DNA from: Peptococcaceae bacterium UBA5752
GTDB lineage: Bacteria; Bacillota; Dehalobacteriia; UBA4068
Direction: 5' to 3'
Length of the DNA stretch: 64,000 bases
Assembly (NCBI GenBank): GCA_002419055.1
Contig: DIFI01000006.1
Location: 104,585 to 168,584, forward strand
The notes beneath the pieces were generated by a model. It was not told the origin of the DNA, searched no databases, and worked only from the letters and a program-made list of their open reading frames with translations. This document shows positions 41,653 to 51,056 of the stretch, piece after piece. The position numbers were made by a program, and so were the translations under genes. Position 1 is the stretch's first letter. Every line of letters starts with the position of its first letter.

Positions 41653-43245
41653 TTAGCATTCGATCCGATACAAACGTTTCTCGATTGCACAAGCCGTCGG
41701 TGTTTTCATCAGACCGCTGCCGCAGCCTTTGAAGCTGTATGGCATCTCCTTACTAACCTTAAGCATGGCCTGTATCGTTTCGTCAAAGGGGATTACCGGA
41801 TTAAAGCCGCTTACCACAACATTTGCGCATATAATCGAATTGCCGACAGCATTAAGGTTACGGGAAACACAGGGGATTTGCACCAGGCTGGCCACCGGAT
41901 CACAGATCATACCCATAAAATTATGCATCGCCAGTGCGGCGGCAGACAATGCCTGTTGAGGAGTACCGCCCAAATAATAGGTCATGCCACCGGCACACAT
42001 CGCCGAAGCGCTGCCCATTTCCTGCATACAACCGCCACTGCCGCCGCAAAAAGCATTGCCCTCCGCCATACAAAGACCGATCAAACCGGTTGTCAGCAAA
42101 GCTTTCGCCTGATCTTCCCGGCCAAAACCCATTTCTTCGCCTACGCCAATAATGAGAGCCGACGCAATACCAACGGTACCGCCGGTAGGCAAGCAAACTA
42201 CTAAACCGTTAGCATTTGTATCCTCCAAAGCCGCTAACGCCCAATAAATACACTTATCCATAACCCCCATATGTATTTGGGATATGTTTTCGGCAATAAT
42301 TTCTTTATACATTTTACCGGCTGCCACTGGCATAATGCCCGGATTAATCGTAAAGTTGCCATCCAAGCCGCGCTCAATAGAAGATTGCATAACATCAAGC
42401 AATAACATAATACGCTCCATAATCTGTTCTTTGCTCCAGCCGCTGATAGTTCTTTCATAAACAATAGCTGCCTCCCAAAGCTCCATAGGATTCTTTTCCA
42501 AAAACGTCAACAGCGTTTCACCGTTATGGAAAGGCGGGCCCGGCAATGAAGCGTCATAAATCACCGGATGAACCGGCGCCGTTTGCCTGACCTGCAATAC
42601 TTCCGGTAAGCTGAGCAGACATGTTACTGTTTCTCGCGGCACAGCCCCAGTACTCTCAATTACTATTAGCACCTTGCCGTTATCGCTTATTTGTTTTACC
42701 TGATTTATACCCGATATTTTTTCCACGATCCTATTTGTCAGCTCATCCATACCGCCTTCACCCAACGGTACGGTATAAATAAACAAATCATGGCAAACGC
42801 CGGTAACCTCCACGGCAAAGCCGTCAATTTCCCAAATCATGATGCAGCCGCCGCCGGTAGATTCCACAATCGCCTCTATCGTCTTACCGCTTTTGCCGGT
42901 TAATACTACATTAAAGAAAGCTTCACCGGGAGCATCTTCATCGTTTATTACAAATTGTAAATCAATACCCGCTTCCTGGCAATTAGTAATAGCATTGACA
43001 AAATCAGGATGATCGGATTTACGGCCGAGCAAACCATTGGCAATGCCTTTGTCGGTTGACATTCCCCGGTAATGAGCGGCAAAACCGCCATTGGCAGGAA
43101 AACACACCTTCGCTTTTGCCACGTCTTCTCCCAATGCCCCCCTCAACCAATAAGCAATCCTGTTCGGCGCACAAGTGCTGCCGGAGGAAGGACCGGCGGA
43201 AACAGGTCCGATTATGTCATTAAACAAGCTAATATACTGACTCAT
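41653..43245 (-). CDS. iron-sulfur L-serine dehydratase-like protein (single-chain beta-alpha)
   Basis: The 530 residues combine a serine-dehydratase beta-type N-terminus (IIGPVSAGPSSGSTCAPNRIA, DHPDFVNA, then an ACT-like region with ESTGGGCIMIWEIDGF) with an alpha-type C-terminus from about residue 250. The latter has GIASALIIGVGEEMG, GGSGGCMQEMGSASAMCAGG and MICDPVASLVQIPCVSRN, where the cysteines correspond to the catalytic 4Fe-4S ligands. Family members split serine into pyruvate and ammonia and are oxygen-sensitive. The chain is longer than E. coli SdaA (454), so a related substrate cannot be excluded. GGGAGGAG precedes the ATG. It is a minus-strand gene, convergent with trpB2, with a separate ECF component gene upstream. 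Confidence 0.8.
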   Translation of the reverse strand: MSQYISLFNDIIGPVSAGPSSGSTCAPNRIAYWLRGALGEDVAKAKVCFPANGGFAAHYRGMSTDKGIANGLLGRKSDHPDFVNAITNCQEAGIDLQFVINDEDAPGEAFFNVVLTGKSGKTIEAIVESTGGGCIMIWEIDGFAVEVTGVCHDLFIYTVPLGEGGMDELTNRIVEKISGINQVKQISDNGKVLIVIESTGAVPRETVTCLLSLPEVLQVRQTAPVHPVIYDASLPGPPFHNGETLLTFLEKNPMELWEAAIVYERTISGWSKEQIMERIMLLLDVMQSSIERGLDGNFTINPGIMPVAAGKMYKEIIAENISQIHMGVMDKCIYWALAALEDTNANGLVVCLPTGGTVGIASALIIGVGEEMGFGREDQAKALLTTGLIGLCMAEGNAFCGGSGGCMQEMGSASAMCAGGMTYYLGGTPQQALSAAALAMHNFMGMICDPVASLVQIPCVSRNLNAVGNSIICANVVVSGFNPVIPFDETIQAMLKVSKEMPYSFKGCGSGLMKTPTACAIEKRLYRIEC

Positions 43246-43275
43246 AATAATAAACTCCTCCCGTTAACTGATATT

Positions 43276-43281
43276 ATTATA
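43276..43281 (-). promoter_or_regulatory. candidate -10 element of the serine dehydratase gene
   Basis: A perfect TATAAT on the minus strand lies about 30 bases before the start codon; the matching -35 region is weak. The rest of the 244-bp spacer up to 43489 holds no gene. It contains a distant complementary pair (CCGGTAG / CTACCGG) that may fold, but no known riboswitch was recognised. Confidence 0.35.
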
Positions 43282-43489
43282 CATAACCAAATAGTAATAA
43301 ACATTAGGGGAATATGTCATTATTAACAATACCGGTAGCCAGAAAAAACAGACCGAGTGTACAATATATCTTTAACTTCAGCAGCAGTAATTTTAACAAA
43401 ATTAATTGCGCAGCAAACTACCGGCAAACAGTAATACATTATTAACATCTTCATATGTTTTTAAACCCTGCTAAATGAATTTTTGATTA

Positions 43490-44038
43490 TTATTCTTCCC
43501 ATTTTTGCTGAACTTTGCCAAGTTGGGTAATCGGCGGATAAGCCTTTTTAACCGCATAAATTAGCGGGATAGCAACAATCAAACAAGATATGTTGCAGAA
43601 AAGATTGGCTGGTATATCCAGAATAGCGGGGCCCATTCCGGACAAATAAATTGTTGCAAAGAAGTATATTGTACAATCGACTACCATAGCGACAAGCCCG
43701 CCAAGCAACATCCATTTCGTCTTGAATCCACCGTAACGGGCAATCAAACCGGCAACGAAACCCTGACAACCATGAGCAGCAATGGAGAAGATCATCCACT
43801 GAGGATAACCAAGTACCGCATCAGCTAATCCGGTACCAAAACCGCCTGCTATAAATCCAATCCACGGGCCAAACGCAAATGCGCAGAAATAAACAGCCAA
43901 ATTAGCTAAATTCATATAACCTTTCGAGGGCAGCGGTATTCTGATAACAATTGTCATAACACAAGTCAGAGCGATCAGCGATGCAATTAAGGTTACCGTG
44001 CGCGCATCCAGTCTACTGCTAAGTTTTTCCTTTGCCAT
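43490..44038 (-). CDS. ECF transporter S (substrate-binding) component
   Basis: The 182-residue membrane protein has about six hydrophobic segments and the S-component pattern GYMNLANLAVYFCAFAFGPWIGFIAGGFGTGLADAVLGYPQW followed by AAHGCQGFVAGLIARYG (only the order is meant, quoted in separate parts). S components capture a vitamin or metal and dock on a shared energising module, which is not encoded nearby. The pattern is close to S components for small heterocyclic vitamins, but the substrate is not assigned. AAAGGAGG precedes the ATG. A TetR gene is divergent from it. Confidence 0.82.
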   Translation of the reverse strand: MAKEKLSSRLDARTVTLIASLIALTCVMTIVIRIPLPSKGYMNLANLAVYFCAFAFGPWIGFIAGGFGTGLADAVLGYPQWMIFSIAAHGCQGFVAGLIARYGGFKTKWMLLGGLVAMVVDCTIYFFATIYLSGMGPAILDIPANLFCNISCLIVAIPLIYAVKKAYPPITQLGKVQQKWEE

Positions 44039-44243
44039 AAAATAACCTCCTTTTTTCTTTTTTACTTTAATAAAATACTAACTCCGATTAAGTTAAATAA
44101 TTATGTTACATTTACGTAATCAGGAGAAGAAGGGCGTTTTTACCCGGTACAATTGCACTTCTGCTTCTCAAGTTCAAAACCAAATTATTTTAATGAACGG
44201 AAGGAATATATAAAATTTTCTCTAATCATTATATTAAAATTGG

Positions 44244-44273
44244 TTGACCGATATTCATTGACCATCGGTCAAT
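44244..44273. promoter_or_regulatory. probable TetR operator
   Basis: The palindrome ATTGACC-ATC-GGTCAAT (44257-44273) is perfect, and an additional TTGACCGAT (44244-44252) pairs with ATCGGTCAA at 44264-44272. The three half-sites lie midway in the 405-bp spacer between the divergent ECF component and TetR genes. The rest of this spacer is AT-rich and shows no gene. Confidence 0.6.
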
Positions 44274-44443
44274 ATTTAATGATTGTTCCTCACTTGTCAT
44301 TAGCCTTAACTATTATTTTAAAATATTTTAGTTTGTAAAATTAAATATGTAATTTCATTTATACATTTATTGTATTTTTTATAAACGTAGTATTATATAT
44401 GTCTATAATTTTTGCAATATAATATAAGGGGTTGATAAATAAC

Positions 44444-45115
44444 ATGGCTCAACCACCGTTAACATCGAGGCAATTGCAAGCTAAAGCAACTAAAGAAAAA
44501 ATCTTTGATACCGCGACGGAAATGATCAAAAAATACGGTTATGATAATGTTACTATTGAAGACATTTGCTCGCAATGTAATATTGCCAAGGGTTTGTTTT
44601 ATCATTATTTCAAATCCAAAATTGGCATCACGGCAGCTTCAGAAGAATTAATGGCTAATAAATTTTGCGAAGAAGCCCAAAAAATAACCACAGGCGATAT
44701 CAGCTTCCGTATCCGGGATATTTGCCAAAAGATGTTTATGACCGCAGAAAATATCGGCGTCGAGATCACCCGCAGACGCAGCATTCAGTTATTTAGCGGT
44801 GAGAAACCCCCTAACGATCTGGAAGGTAAAGAAACCTTGCTCACCGCCCATTGCAAACAGTTCATGCAAACCATGCTTGAAGAGGCAATTAATAACGGTG
44901 AACTTAAGCCGGAGACACCTGTAACCCAAATACTGGAAATGTTTTCTATCTTTTTCAACGGCCTGCTCTGCCGCTGGGGTATGATCAACGGCAAAGAATC
45001 TCTTGTTAATATGTCCGAGCAGATTATTAGCTGGCTGATACAGGTTTTGATTTGCCCATATCTTATTAATAGTCAAACGGCTAAAATACCCGAAAATACT
45101 CTGAATACGCTCTGA
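44444..45115 (+). CDS. TetR family transcriptional regulator
   Basis: The 223-residue protein has an N-terminal TetR helix-turn-helix: KEKIFDTATEMIKKYGYDN, TIEDICSQCNIAKGLFYHYFKSK. The remaining all-helical ligand domain is unremarkable and gives no clue to the effector. The ATG at 44444 is preferred; an in-frame TTG at 44432 directly abuts AAGGGG. It probably controls itself and the divergent ECF S component through the palindrome in between. A strong terminator follows. Confidence 0.9.
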   Translation: MAQPPLTSRQLQAKATKEKIFDTATEMIKKYGYDNVTIEDICSQCNIAKGLFYHYFKSKIGITAASEELMANKFCEEAQKITTGDISFRIRDICQKMFMTAENIGVEITRRRSIQLFSGEKPPNDLEGKETLLTAHCKQFMQTMLEEAINNGELKPETPVTQILEMFSIFFNGLLCRWGMINGKESLVNMSEQIISWLIQVLICPYLINSQTAKIPENTLNTL

Positions 45116-45149
45116 ATTCTATCTTAGATTAGATAATTGCAAAATAAGA

Positions 45150-45181
45150 AAACACCTGCATGTTACCAGATGCAGGTGTTT
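45150..45181 (+). terminator. terminator of the TetR gene
   Basis: A 12-bp stem AAACACCTGCAT / ATGCAGGTGTTT with an eight-base loop is followed by TGTAATTTTC. Confidence 0.8.
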
Positions 45182-45254
45182 GTAATTTTCAAATAGGCTG
45201 AAATATAATGGAGATGACGGACTTTATTAAATGTCTGCATTTATAACATAGCTT

Positions 45255-45953
45255 TTATGTGTCCGCACTTTTTATTTTGGATTTCTTTCTTAACACATAC
45301 ACCCCATATAAAAAGAACAGTAATGAAATAATCCAGGGGATAGCGCTAGCTGCAAAATCAGGTATCAGCAATGCAACATATTTATAGGAAAAGATCATTG
45401 AAAGCGCCGTATGTATTAATATTGCGCCACTGACATACAGGACAATCTTCTTTTTTATTATTAAATTAATGACATACTTGCTTCCTAAAATGATAATTGG
45501 CAAACTGATTATCAGACCGAAAACAATAGCAATCATACTACCCTTCGCCGCGCCGGCAACTGCCAGAACATTATCAAGGCTAAGCGCTAAACTTGCCAAT
45601 ATAATTTGTGAAACCGATTTTAAAAAGTTATTTTTTGAACTTTCGATATTACATAAAGAATCATTATTTTCATTTGAAGCATCCGATTTTAATAAATCTA
45701 CCGTAATTTTCAATAACAATATCCCGCCGATTAATTGAATTGGCAACCACTGTATTTCCATTATAAAGCTGATAACAGAAGCAAAAATAATGGTACAAAC
45801 AATAGCAATACTAAGTCCTAATATAAGAGCTTTTTTGGCAAATTTCTCGGGTAGTTTTTGGGTTACGATTGCTATTACGCTGATATTGTCACAGCTTAAT
45901 ATAATATTAAGCACCGCTATGTTTAGAATGGCAAGTAATATCGTTTCGTGCAT
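45255..45953 (-). CDS. TerC family integral membrane protein (YjbE-like)
   Basis: The 232-residue protein has about seven hydrophobic segments. The first contains NIILSCDNISVIAIVTQKLP and the repeat half SLALSLDNVLAVAGAAKGS; the paired acidic LxxDN motifs are the family hallmark and likely bind metal within the membrane. Several TerC members export manganese or load it onto secreted enzymes, and that is a reasonable guess here. GGAGAG precedes the ATG. The yybP-ykoY manganese riboswitch often found before such genes is not visible in the 177-bp upstream spacer. Confidence 0.88.
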   Translation of the reverse strand: MHETILLAILNIAVLNIILSCDNISVIAIVTQKLPEKFAKKALILGLSIAIVCTIIFASVISFIMEIQWLPIQLIGGILLLKITVDLLKSDASNENNDSLCNIESSKNNFLKSVSQIILASLALSLDNVLAVAGAAKGSMIAIVFGLIISLPIIILGSKYVINLIIKKKIVLYVSGAILIHTALSMIFSYKYVALLIPDFAASAIPWIISLLFFLYGVYVLRKKSKIKSADT

Positions 45954-46049
45954 ATAATCTCTCCATTTAAATGTATTGTCTGAACCCCTGTGTTTTTATT
46001 GTACTCAAACAACTTATCTTCTGTGAATAGTATAAAAACATCTACTCTT

Positions 46050-46093
46050 AAAATAATAAATAGCCAAAGAGAAACAGCATTCTCCCGGCTATT
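46050..46093 (-). terminator. terminator of feoB
   Basis: On the minus strand AATAGCC and GGCTATT, with an inner GAGA/TCTC pair, form a hairpin followed by TTTATTATTTT. It lies 38 bases past the feoB stop. Confidence 0.75.
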
Positions 46094-46130
46094 CTTTTCA
46101 TGAATTCTATCTGATTTTAGGTTACGTAAA

Positions 46131-47972
46131 CTATAACAAGCGGCTAATTGTTGCTATCACAAAACAGATCAGCAGTCCGCAAGCGGTAGGGGTAATAAAT
46201 GCCAATGCTGTCCAGCGCAAGCTTTTTGTTTCTTTATAAATAGTTAGGCAAGTAGTCGAACAGGGCCAATGCATCAGCATAAAAATTATCGTACATATAG
46301 CAGTTACTGCTGTCCAGCCGTTGGCTACAAGCAGGTTATGTAATTGTGACAGTGAAGAGGCATCTGAAAGAACACCGCCCGCCGTATAACCCATGATAAT
46401 CAACGGAATTACCGTTTCGTTAGCAGGAAAGCCAAGTATAAAGGCCAGCAATATAACGCCATCCAAGCCGAGCAATTTGCCAAACGGATCAAGAAAGGCA
46501 GCGATATAGCTTAATATGCTAACGCCGTCAACATAGATATTGGCGAACAGCCAAATAACTAAGCCTGCCGGGGCGGCAACTACTACGGCCCGCATCAAAA
46601 CAAACAAGGTACGGTCATAGATAGAACGTATAATAACTTTAAGAAATTGGGGGCGTCGATAAGGGGGCAGTTCCAATATAAATGAAGAAGGCTGACCTTT
46701 AAGCAATGTCCGCGATAAAAATGATGACACTATAAAAGTCATGACGATTCCGGCAACTATTACAGCTGTCAAAAGCAGCGTTGCCATAATCGATGCGCCG
46801 AAGCCACTGCCGATGACAAAGAACATGGATATGATTGCAATTAAGGTTGGAAATCGGCCATTGCAAGGAACAAAATTATTGGTAAGAATCGCAATCAGAC
46901 GCTCCCTTGGTGAATCAATAATCCGGCAGCCGATTACTCCGGCAGCGTTGCACCCAAATCCCATACAGAGAGTTAAAGCTTGTTTGCCGCAAGCATGGCA
47001 ACGTTGAAAGCATTTGTCGAGATTAAAGGCCACTCTCGGCAAATAGCCGCTGTCTTCCAGCAGCGTAAACAGCGGAAAAAATATGGCCATCGGCGGCAGC
47101 ATCACCGATACCACGCAAGATAACAAGTGAAATACTCCGTCAATTAATGGCTTGTATATCAACTCCGGAATACCATATTTTAGCGCTGCCGACAGTAGCA
47201 ATGTTTCAGCTTTGTAAAACAAAGCAGCCAGCCAATCTGAAGGGTAATTGGCCCCGTTAATGGTGATCCAAAAAACAGCAGCCAGCAAAAGCAGCATAAT
47301 TGGCAAAGCAGTACGGCGGCCGGACAATAAGCGGTCTAGGCGACGGTCACGCGCGTTAGGTTCGGCACAATTACAGCACACAACCGCCGAGTTAATCTCA
47401 TGAGCTTTATTAACGAGAGCCGCCGCATCAAGGGTTGCCCATGCCGGAGGGGAATCCTTACCGGTGTTCTCTATAGCATTCACTGTTCTCTCGAGCAACC
47501 TATCACAGCCTTTGCCGCAGCTGGCCACTAACGGTACTACCGGTACAGATAACATCTGTTCGAGCCTCGCAATATCAATGGTAATACCCTTACTGGCTGC
47601 CTCATCAAGCAAATTTACGCCAACGATCACACGCGTAGTTATAGCCAAAGTTTGCATTACTAAAATAAGATTACGCTCCAAGCATGTAGCATCACAAATT
47701 ACGATAGTGGCATCAGCTTGGTCGCTGCGAATATAATCTCTGGTAACCTCCTCTTCAGGTGAATGTGCTGCCAATGAATAAGTTCCCGGTAAATCAATAA
47801 GCAATAAATCATAACCTTTGTACGAACAATTGCCGCTGGCAGCGGTGACAGTTTTTCCCGGCCAGTTACCGGTATGTTGCCGCATGCCGGTAAGGTTATT
47901 AAAAACTGTCGATTTGCCAACATTGGGGTTGCCGGCAAGAGCAATTGTGAATTGTCGGAAATCCAGACCCAT
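46131..47972 (-). CDS. feoB: ferrous iron transport protein B
   Basis: FeoB is a GTPase-linked inner-membrane channel for Fe(II). The N-terminal G domain (about 1-165) shows G1 GNPNVGKST (14-22), G2 within GNWPGKTV, G3 DLPGTYSL and a G4 in the form NLLD. The membrane part (about 225-613) includes both gate repeats, LTNNFVPCNGRFPTLIAI near 365 and the later LGFPANETVIPLIIMGYT. At 613 residues it is at the short end of the family. GGAGG lies seven bases before the ATG. No feoA or feoC gene is adjacent. It is a single-gene unit. Confidence 0.94.
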   Translation of the reverse strand: MGLDFRQFTIALAGNPNVGKSTVFNNLTGMRQHTGNWPGKTVTAASGNCSYKGYDLLLIDLPGTYSLAAHSPEEEVTRDYIRSDQADATIVICDATCLERNLILVMQTLAITTRVIVGVNLLDEAASKGITIDIARLEQMLSVPVVPLVASCGKGCDRLLERTVNAIENTGKDSPPAWATLDAAALVNKAHEINSAVVCCNCAEPNARDRRLDRLLSGRRTALPIMLLLLAAVFWITINGANYPSDWLAALFYKAETLLLSAALKYGIPELIYKPLIDGVFHLLSCVVSVMLPPMAIFFPLFTLLEDSGYLPRVAFNLDKCFQRCHACGKQALTLCMGFGCNAAGVIGCRIIDSPRERLIAILTNNFVPCNGRFPTLIAIISMFFVIGSGFGASIMATLLLTAVIVAGIVMTFIVSSFLSRTLLKGQPSSFILELPPYRRPQFLKVIIRSIYDRTLFVLMRAVVVAAPAGLVIWLFANIYVDGVSILSYIAAFLDPFGKLLGLDGVILLAFILGFPANETVIPLIIMGYTAGGVLSDASSLSQLHNLLVANGWTAVTAICTIIFMLMHWPCSTTCLTIYKETKSLRWTALAFITPTACGLLICFVIATISRLL

Positions 47973-48036
47973 AAATCAGCCTCCGTATGCGGTTATCATT
48001 GCTATATTATTCATAGGAAGCTTGGGGTGTGTCATC

Positions 48037-48071
48037 AAAAAGGACGATAAGCGATTCGCTTATCGTCCTTT
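48037..48071 (-). terminator. terminator of the prfA-prmC-sua5 cluster
   Basis: A 16-bp stem (core GGACGATAAGCGA / TCGCTTATCGTCC) with almost no loop is followed by TTTTT on the minus strand, 17 bases after the sua5 stop. Confidence 0.85.
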
Positions 48072-48087
48072 AAAACTATATTATCCG

Positions 48088-49101
48088 CTAAAGCTTGCTT
48101 TCCGCTTTGCGCAGCCTGTTCATTATTGCCAGTCCGATGCCTTGCTCCGGCACTGTCTCGGTAACAACGCTCACCGCACCCTTGGCGTCCGCTAAACGGA
48201 AGGCAGCAAAAATATTACGGGCAAATGTTTCCCAATCATTATGGCGGCAGATGATAAAAACATCCGTATCCTTCGGCAAAGATGCCGCCGTCATCTCGGT
48301 GGCGATAACCATCAGCTTGCCTTGCGGCTGCAGCTGCTCTATCAATTGATTGATTTGACCGCTGTCTTTGGCTAAATAGACTTTTGCCTGCGGCGCATAA
48401 TGAGTATATTTCATACCAGGTGCCGCCGGTCGCTGTGCTTCTTTACTGCCCGCCATTGCAACCTCTCCAACAAAAGGATCTAAATCAGCTGCAGTAACCT
48501 TGCCCGGACGCAGCAGCGTCGGCATGTTGCCGCAAATATCAATTACTGTAGATTCCAAACCGATATCAGTAGCGCCGCCATCAAGAATCAAGGGAATCCG
48601 CCCCGTTAGATCATGCGCCACATGGGCAGCCTCAGTCGGACTCGGCCTACCGGAAAGATTAGCCGAAGGCGCAGCGATAGGTCTGCCGGCAGCACGGATC
48701 AACGACAATGCAACCTTGTTATCAGGCATCCTCACTGCTACACTGTCCAGACCGGCAGTCACGATATCCGGCACAATATTTTTTTTGGGCAATACCAATG
48801 TCAGCGGTCCGGGCCAAAAGGCATCAGCTAACTTATATACTAAGTCATTGATCTCTGCCAGAGGCGATAACATTTCTAAATCAGAGATATGAACAATCAG
48901 CGGATTATCGGCGGGACGCCCCTTAGCAGCAAAAATGGCCGCTACCGCAGCCTCATTTAAAGCATCGGCACCTAGCCCATAAACCGTTTCGGTAGGAAAC
49001 GCAACCAATTGGCCTTCCCTGATATATTGTCCGGCCAGCTCTATCGCCGCCAACTCTTCAGTTGTCGCCAGCCGGCTGACCTTTTTAATCATCGTCTCCA
49101 T
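48088..49101 (-). CDS. sua5: threonylcarbamoyl-AMP synthase, long Sua5 form
   Basis: The enzyme makes threonylcarbamoyl-AMP from Thr, bicarbonate and ATP for the t6A modification at tRNA position 37. The YrdC domain (about 10-205) has FPTETVYGLGADA, AKGRPADNPLIVHI and PSANLSGRPSPT; the Sua5 C-terminal domain follows, linked by APGMKYTHYAP. The ATG at 49101 has AAAGGA nine bases ahead. An in-frame TTG at 49110 overlaps the prmC stop codon region, so either start is tightly coupled with prmC. Confidence 0.95.
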   Translation of the reverse strand: METMIKKVSRLATTEELAAIELAGQYIREGQLVAFPTETVYGLGADALNEAAVAAIFAAKGRPADNPLIVHISDLEMLSPLAEINDLVYKLADAFWPGPLTLVLPKKNIVPDIVTAGLDSVAVRMPDNKVALSLIRAAGRPIAAPSANLSGRPSPTEAAHVAHDLTGRIPLILDGGATDIGLESTVIDICGNMPTLLRPGKVTAADLDPFVGEVAMAGSKEAQRPAAPGMKYTHYAPQAKVYLAKDSGQINQLIEQLQPQGKLMVIATEMTAASLPKDTDVFIICRHNDWETFARNIFAAFRLADAKGAVSVVTETVPEQGIGLAIMNRLRKAESKL

Positions 49102-49106
49102 CTGCT

Positions 49107-49946
49107 TCAATCCTTTTGGGCAATTACCGCCCGGTTATTACCGCCATAATCCAATATCTTGTGATTTATCGTCCAACCACAATCATTTAGTATTCTACTA
49201 ACGTCTTCAGCCTGATCAAAACCATGTTCAATAACCAGCCAGCCGCCGTCTTTAAGCAGCGTTCCTGATTCCGTTGCCAGCCGCCGGTAAAAATCTAAGC
49301 CGTCTAAGCCACCGTCCAAAGCACGGAATGGCTCCCGGCGTACCTCTGGGGATAACACGGTGATATCGGCTGTCCGCACATAAGGTGGATTGGATATAAT
49401 CATATCAAAAATATACGGCTGCGCTGCTAGCGGTTGCAGCAAATCGCCTTCTAAAAAATCAATACGAGATGCAACTCCATTACATATAGCGTTTTCCTTG
49501 GCAACTGCTAACGCATCATGGCTGATATCTATAGCTATCAGCCTGGATTGCGGTAAATAATAAGCAAGGCTGACCGCATAAGCACCACATCCACAACATA
49601 TATCGGCAATCACCGGCTGCGGTAAATACTTCAACAATTCAATTGCTGCTTCCACCGGTCGCTCGCTGTCACCGCGCGGTATCAAAACGGCAGGTGAAAC
49701 CGTAAATGGCAAGCCCATAAATTCTTGTTCGCCTAAAATATATTGCAGCGGCTGATGATGCTGCCGCTGCTCAATGATCTGCCAAAGCTGCTGCTGATCA
49801 ATTTGATCGTACCAATGCAGCAATAACTGCCGCGGCGCTATTGCCAACAGATGCGCCACAATCAACTTAGCTTCTCTTTGGGCCTCGTCACCGCTGACCT
49901 CCGCCAACGCTGCAGCTGCCAATCGCAAAGCCTCTGCTGCCTCCAT
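49107..49946 (-). CDS. prmC: peptide chain release factor N(5)-glutamine methyltransferase
   Basis: PrmC methylates the glutamine of the GGQ motif in release factors. The 279-residue protein has an N-terminal helical domain with LQYILGEQEFMGLPF, the SAM-binding ADICCGCGAYAVSLAYYLP and the catalytic NPPY in IISNPPYVRTADI. AAGGAG lies eight bases before the ATG. It starts five bases after prfA, its own substrate's gene, which is the conserved arrangement. Confidence 0.96.
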   Translation of the reverse strand: MEAAEALRLAAAALAEVSGDEAQREAKLIVAHLLAIAPRQLLLHWYDQIDQQQLWQIIEQRQHHQPLQYILGEQEFMGLPFTVSPAVLIPRGDSERPVEAAIELLKYLPQPVIADICCGCGAYAVSLAYYLPQSRLIAIDISHDALAVAKENAICNGVASRIDFLEGDLLQPLAAQPYIFDMIISNPPYVRTADITVLSPEVRREPFRALDGGLDGLDFYRRLATESGTLLKDGGWLVIEHGFDQAEDVSRILNDCGWTINHKILDYGGNNRAVIAQKD

Positions 49947-49951
49947 GCTTA

Positions 49952-51013
49952 TTACTCCTTGAGCTTACGTGCTGTTTCCGAAGTTACCAGCGCATCGATT
50001 ATTTCATCGAGGTCACCTTGCAAAATCCACTCCAGACGGTGAAGTGTTAACCCAATGCGGTGATCGGTAACACGCCCCTGAGGAAAGTTATAAGTGCGAA
50101 TGCGCTCGCTGCGGTCGCCACTACCAACCATGCTGCGTCGGCTGGAAGCCTCAGCACTATTCTGCTCTTCCTGCATTTTTTCTAATACGCGGGCACGCAA
50201 TACCCGCATCGCTTTGTCTTTATTTTTATGCTGGCTCTTTTCGTCCTGACAGGAAACAACTATACCGGTCGGTATATGAGTTATCCGTACCGCGCTTTGG
50301 GTTGTATTAACACATTGGCCGCCGGGTCCGGTGGCGCAAAAAACATCAATACGAATATCATTTGGCCCGATATCAACTTCCACGTCTTCAGCTTCCGGCA
50401 ATACCGCCACCGTTGCCGCCGAGGTGTGAATGCGTCCGCCTGATTCGGTCTCCGGAACGCGTTGAACTCTATGAACGCCGCTTTCAAATTTAAGGCGACT
50501 AAACGCGCCACGGCCTTCGATGAGAATAATTATCTCTTTGATACCGCCGATATCGGTAATATTGGCATTCATAATTTCCAAACGCCAGTTTTGCCGCTCC
50601 GCATAATGACTATACATTTTAAAAAGATCCGCCGCGAATAATGCCGCCTCATCTCCGCCTGTTCCGGCTCTGATTTCTAATAAAACGTTTTTCTCATCAC
50701 TGGGATCTTTGGGTAACAATAATACCTTCAGCTTTTCTTCCAGCTTTTCTTTTTGCTCTATTAAATCTGCCAGCTCTGCTTCAGCCAAAGCTGTCAACTC
50801 CTCGTCTTCCTTAGCAGAGATGATGGCATGAGTATCATCGATTGCCGCACAAACTTTTTCAAACTCGCGGAATGTCAAAACAATATCTTCTATCTCGGCA
50901 CGGCTCTTGATATATTTTTGCCAAGACGATTGGTCTGCCATCACCTGCGGATCGGAAACCAGTTGTGTTAAATTATCGTATTTCTCAGCTAAAGCTGTAA
51001 GTTTTTCTATCAT
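49952..51013 (-). CDS. prfA: peptide chain release factor 1
   Basis: RF1 reads UAA and UAG stop codons. The 353-residue protein has the helical domain, the GGDEAALFA stretch, the codon-reading loop region VHRVQRVPETESGGRIHTS, and the universally conserved GGQ in ATGPGGQCVNTT, then KDKAMRVLRARV and YNFPQGRVTDHRIGLTLH. No frameshift site is expected for RF1. It is followed closely by prmC. Confidence 0.97.
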   Translation of the reverse strand: MIEKLTALAEKYDNLTQLVSDPQVMADQSSWQKYIKSRAEIEDIVLTFREFEKVCAAIDDTHAIISAKEDEELTALAEAELADLIEQKEKLEEKLKVLLLPKDPSDEKNVLLEIRAGTGGDEAALFAADLFKMYSHYAERQNWRLEIMNANITDIGGIKEIIILIEGRGAFSRLKFESGVHRVQRVPETESGGRIHTSAATVAVLPEAEDVEVDIGPNDIRIDVFCATGPGGQCVNTTQSAVRITHIPTGIVVSCQDEKSQHKNKDKAMRVLRARVLEKMQEEQNSAEASSRRSMVGSGDRSERIRTYNFPQGRVTDHRIGLTLHRLEWILQGDLDEIIDALVTSETARKLKE

Positions 51014-51056
51014 TAATAGGTTCTCTCCTTATTGATTTGTTAATAAGTAAATTACA

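Noticed and set aside
45954..46130. yybP-ykoY manganese riboswitch before the TerC gene
   Set aside because: The expected conserved core is not visible on the minus strand. The only clear structure is the feoB terminator.
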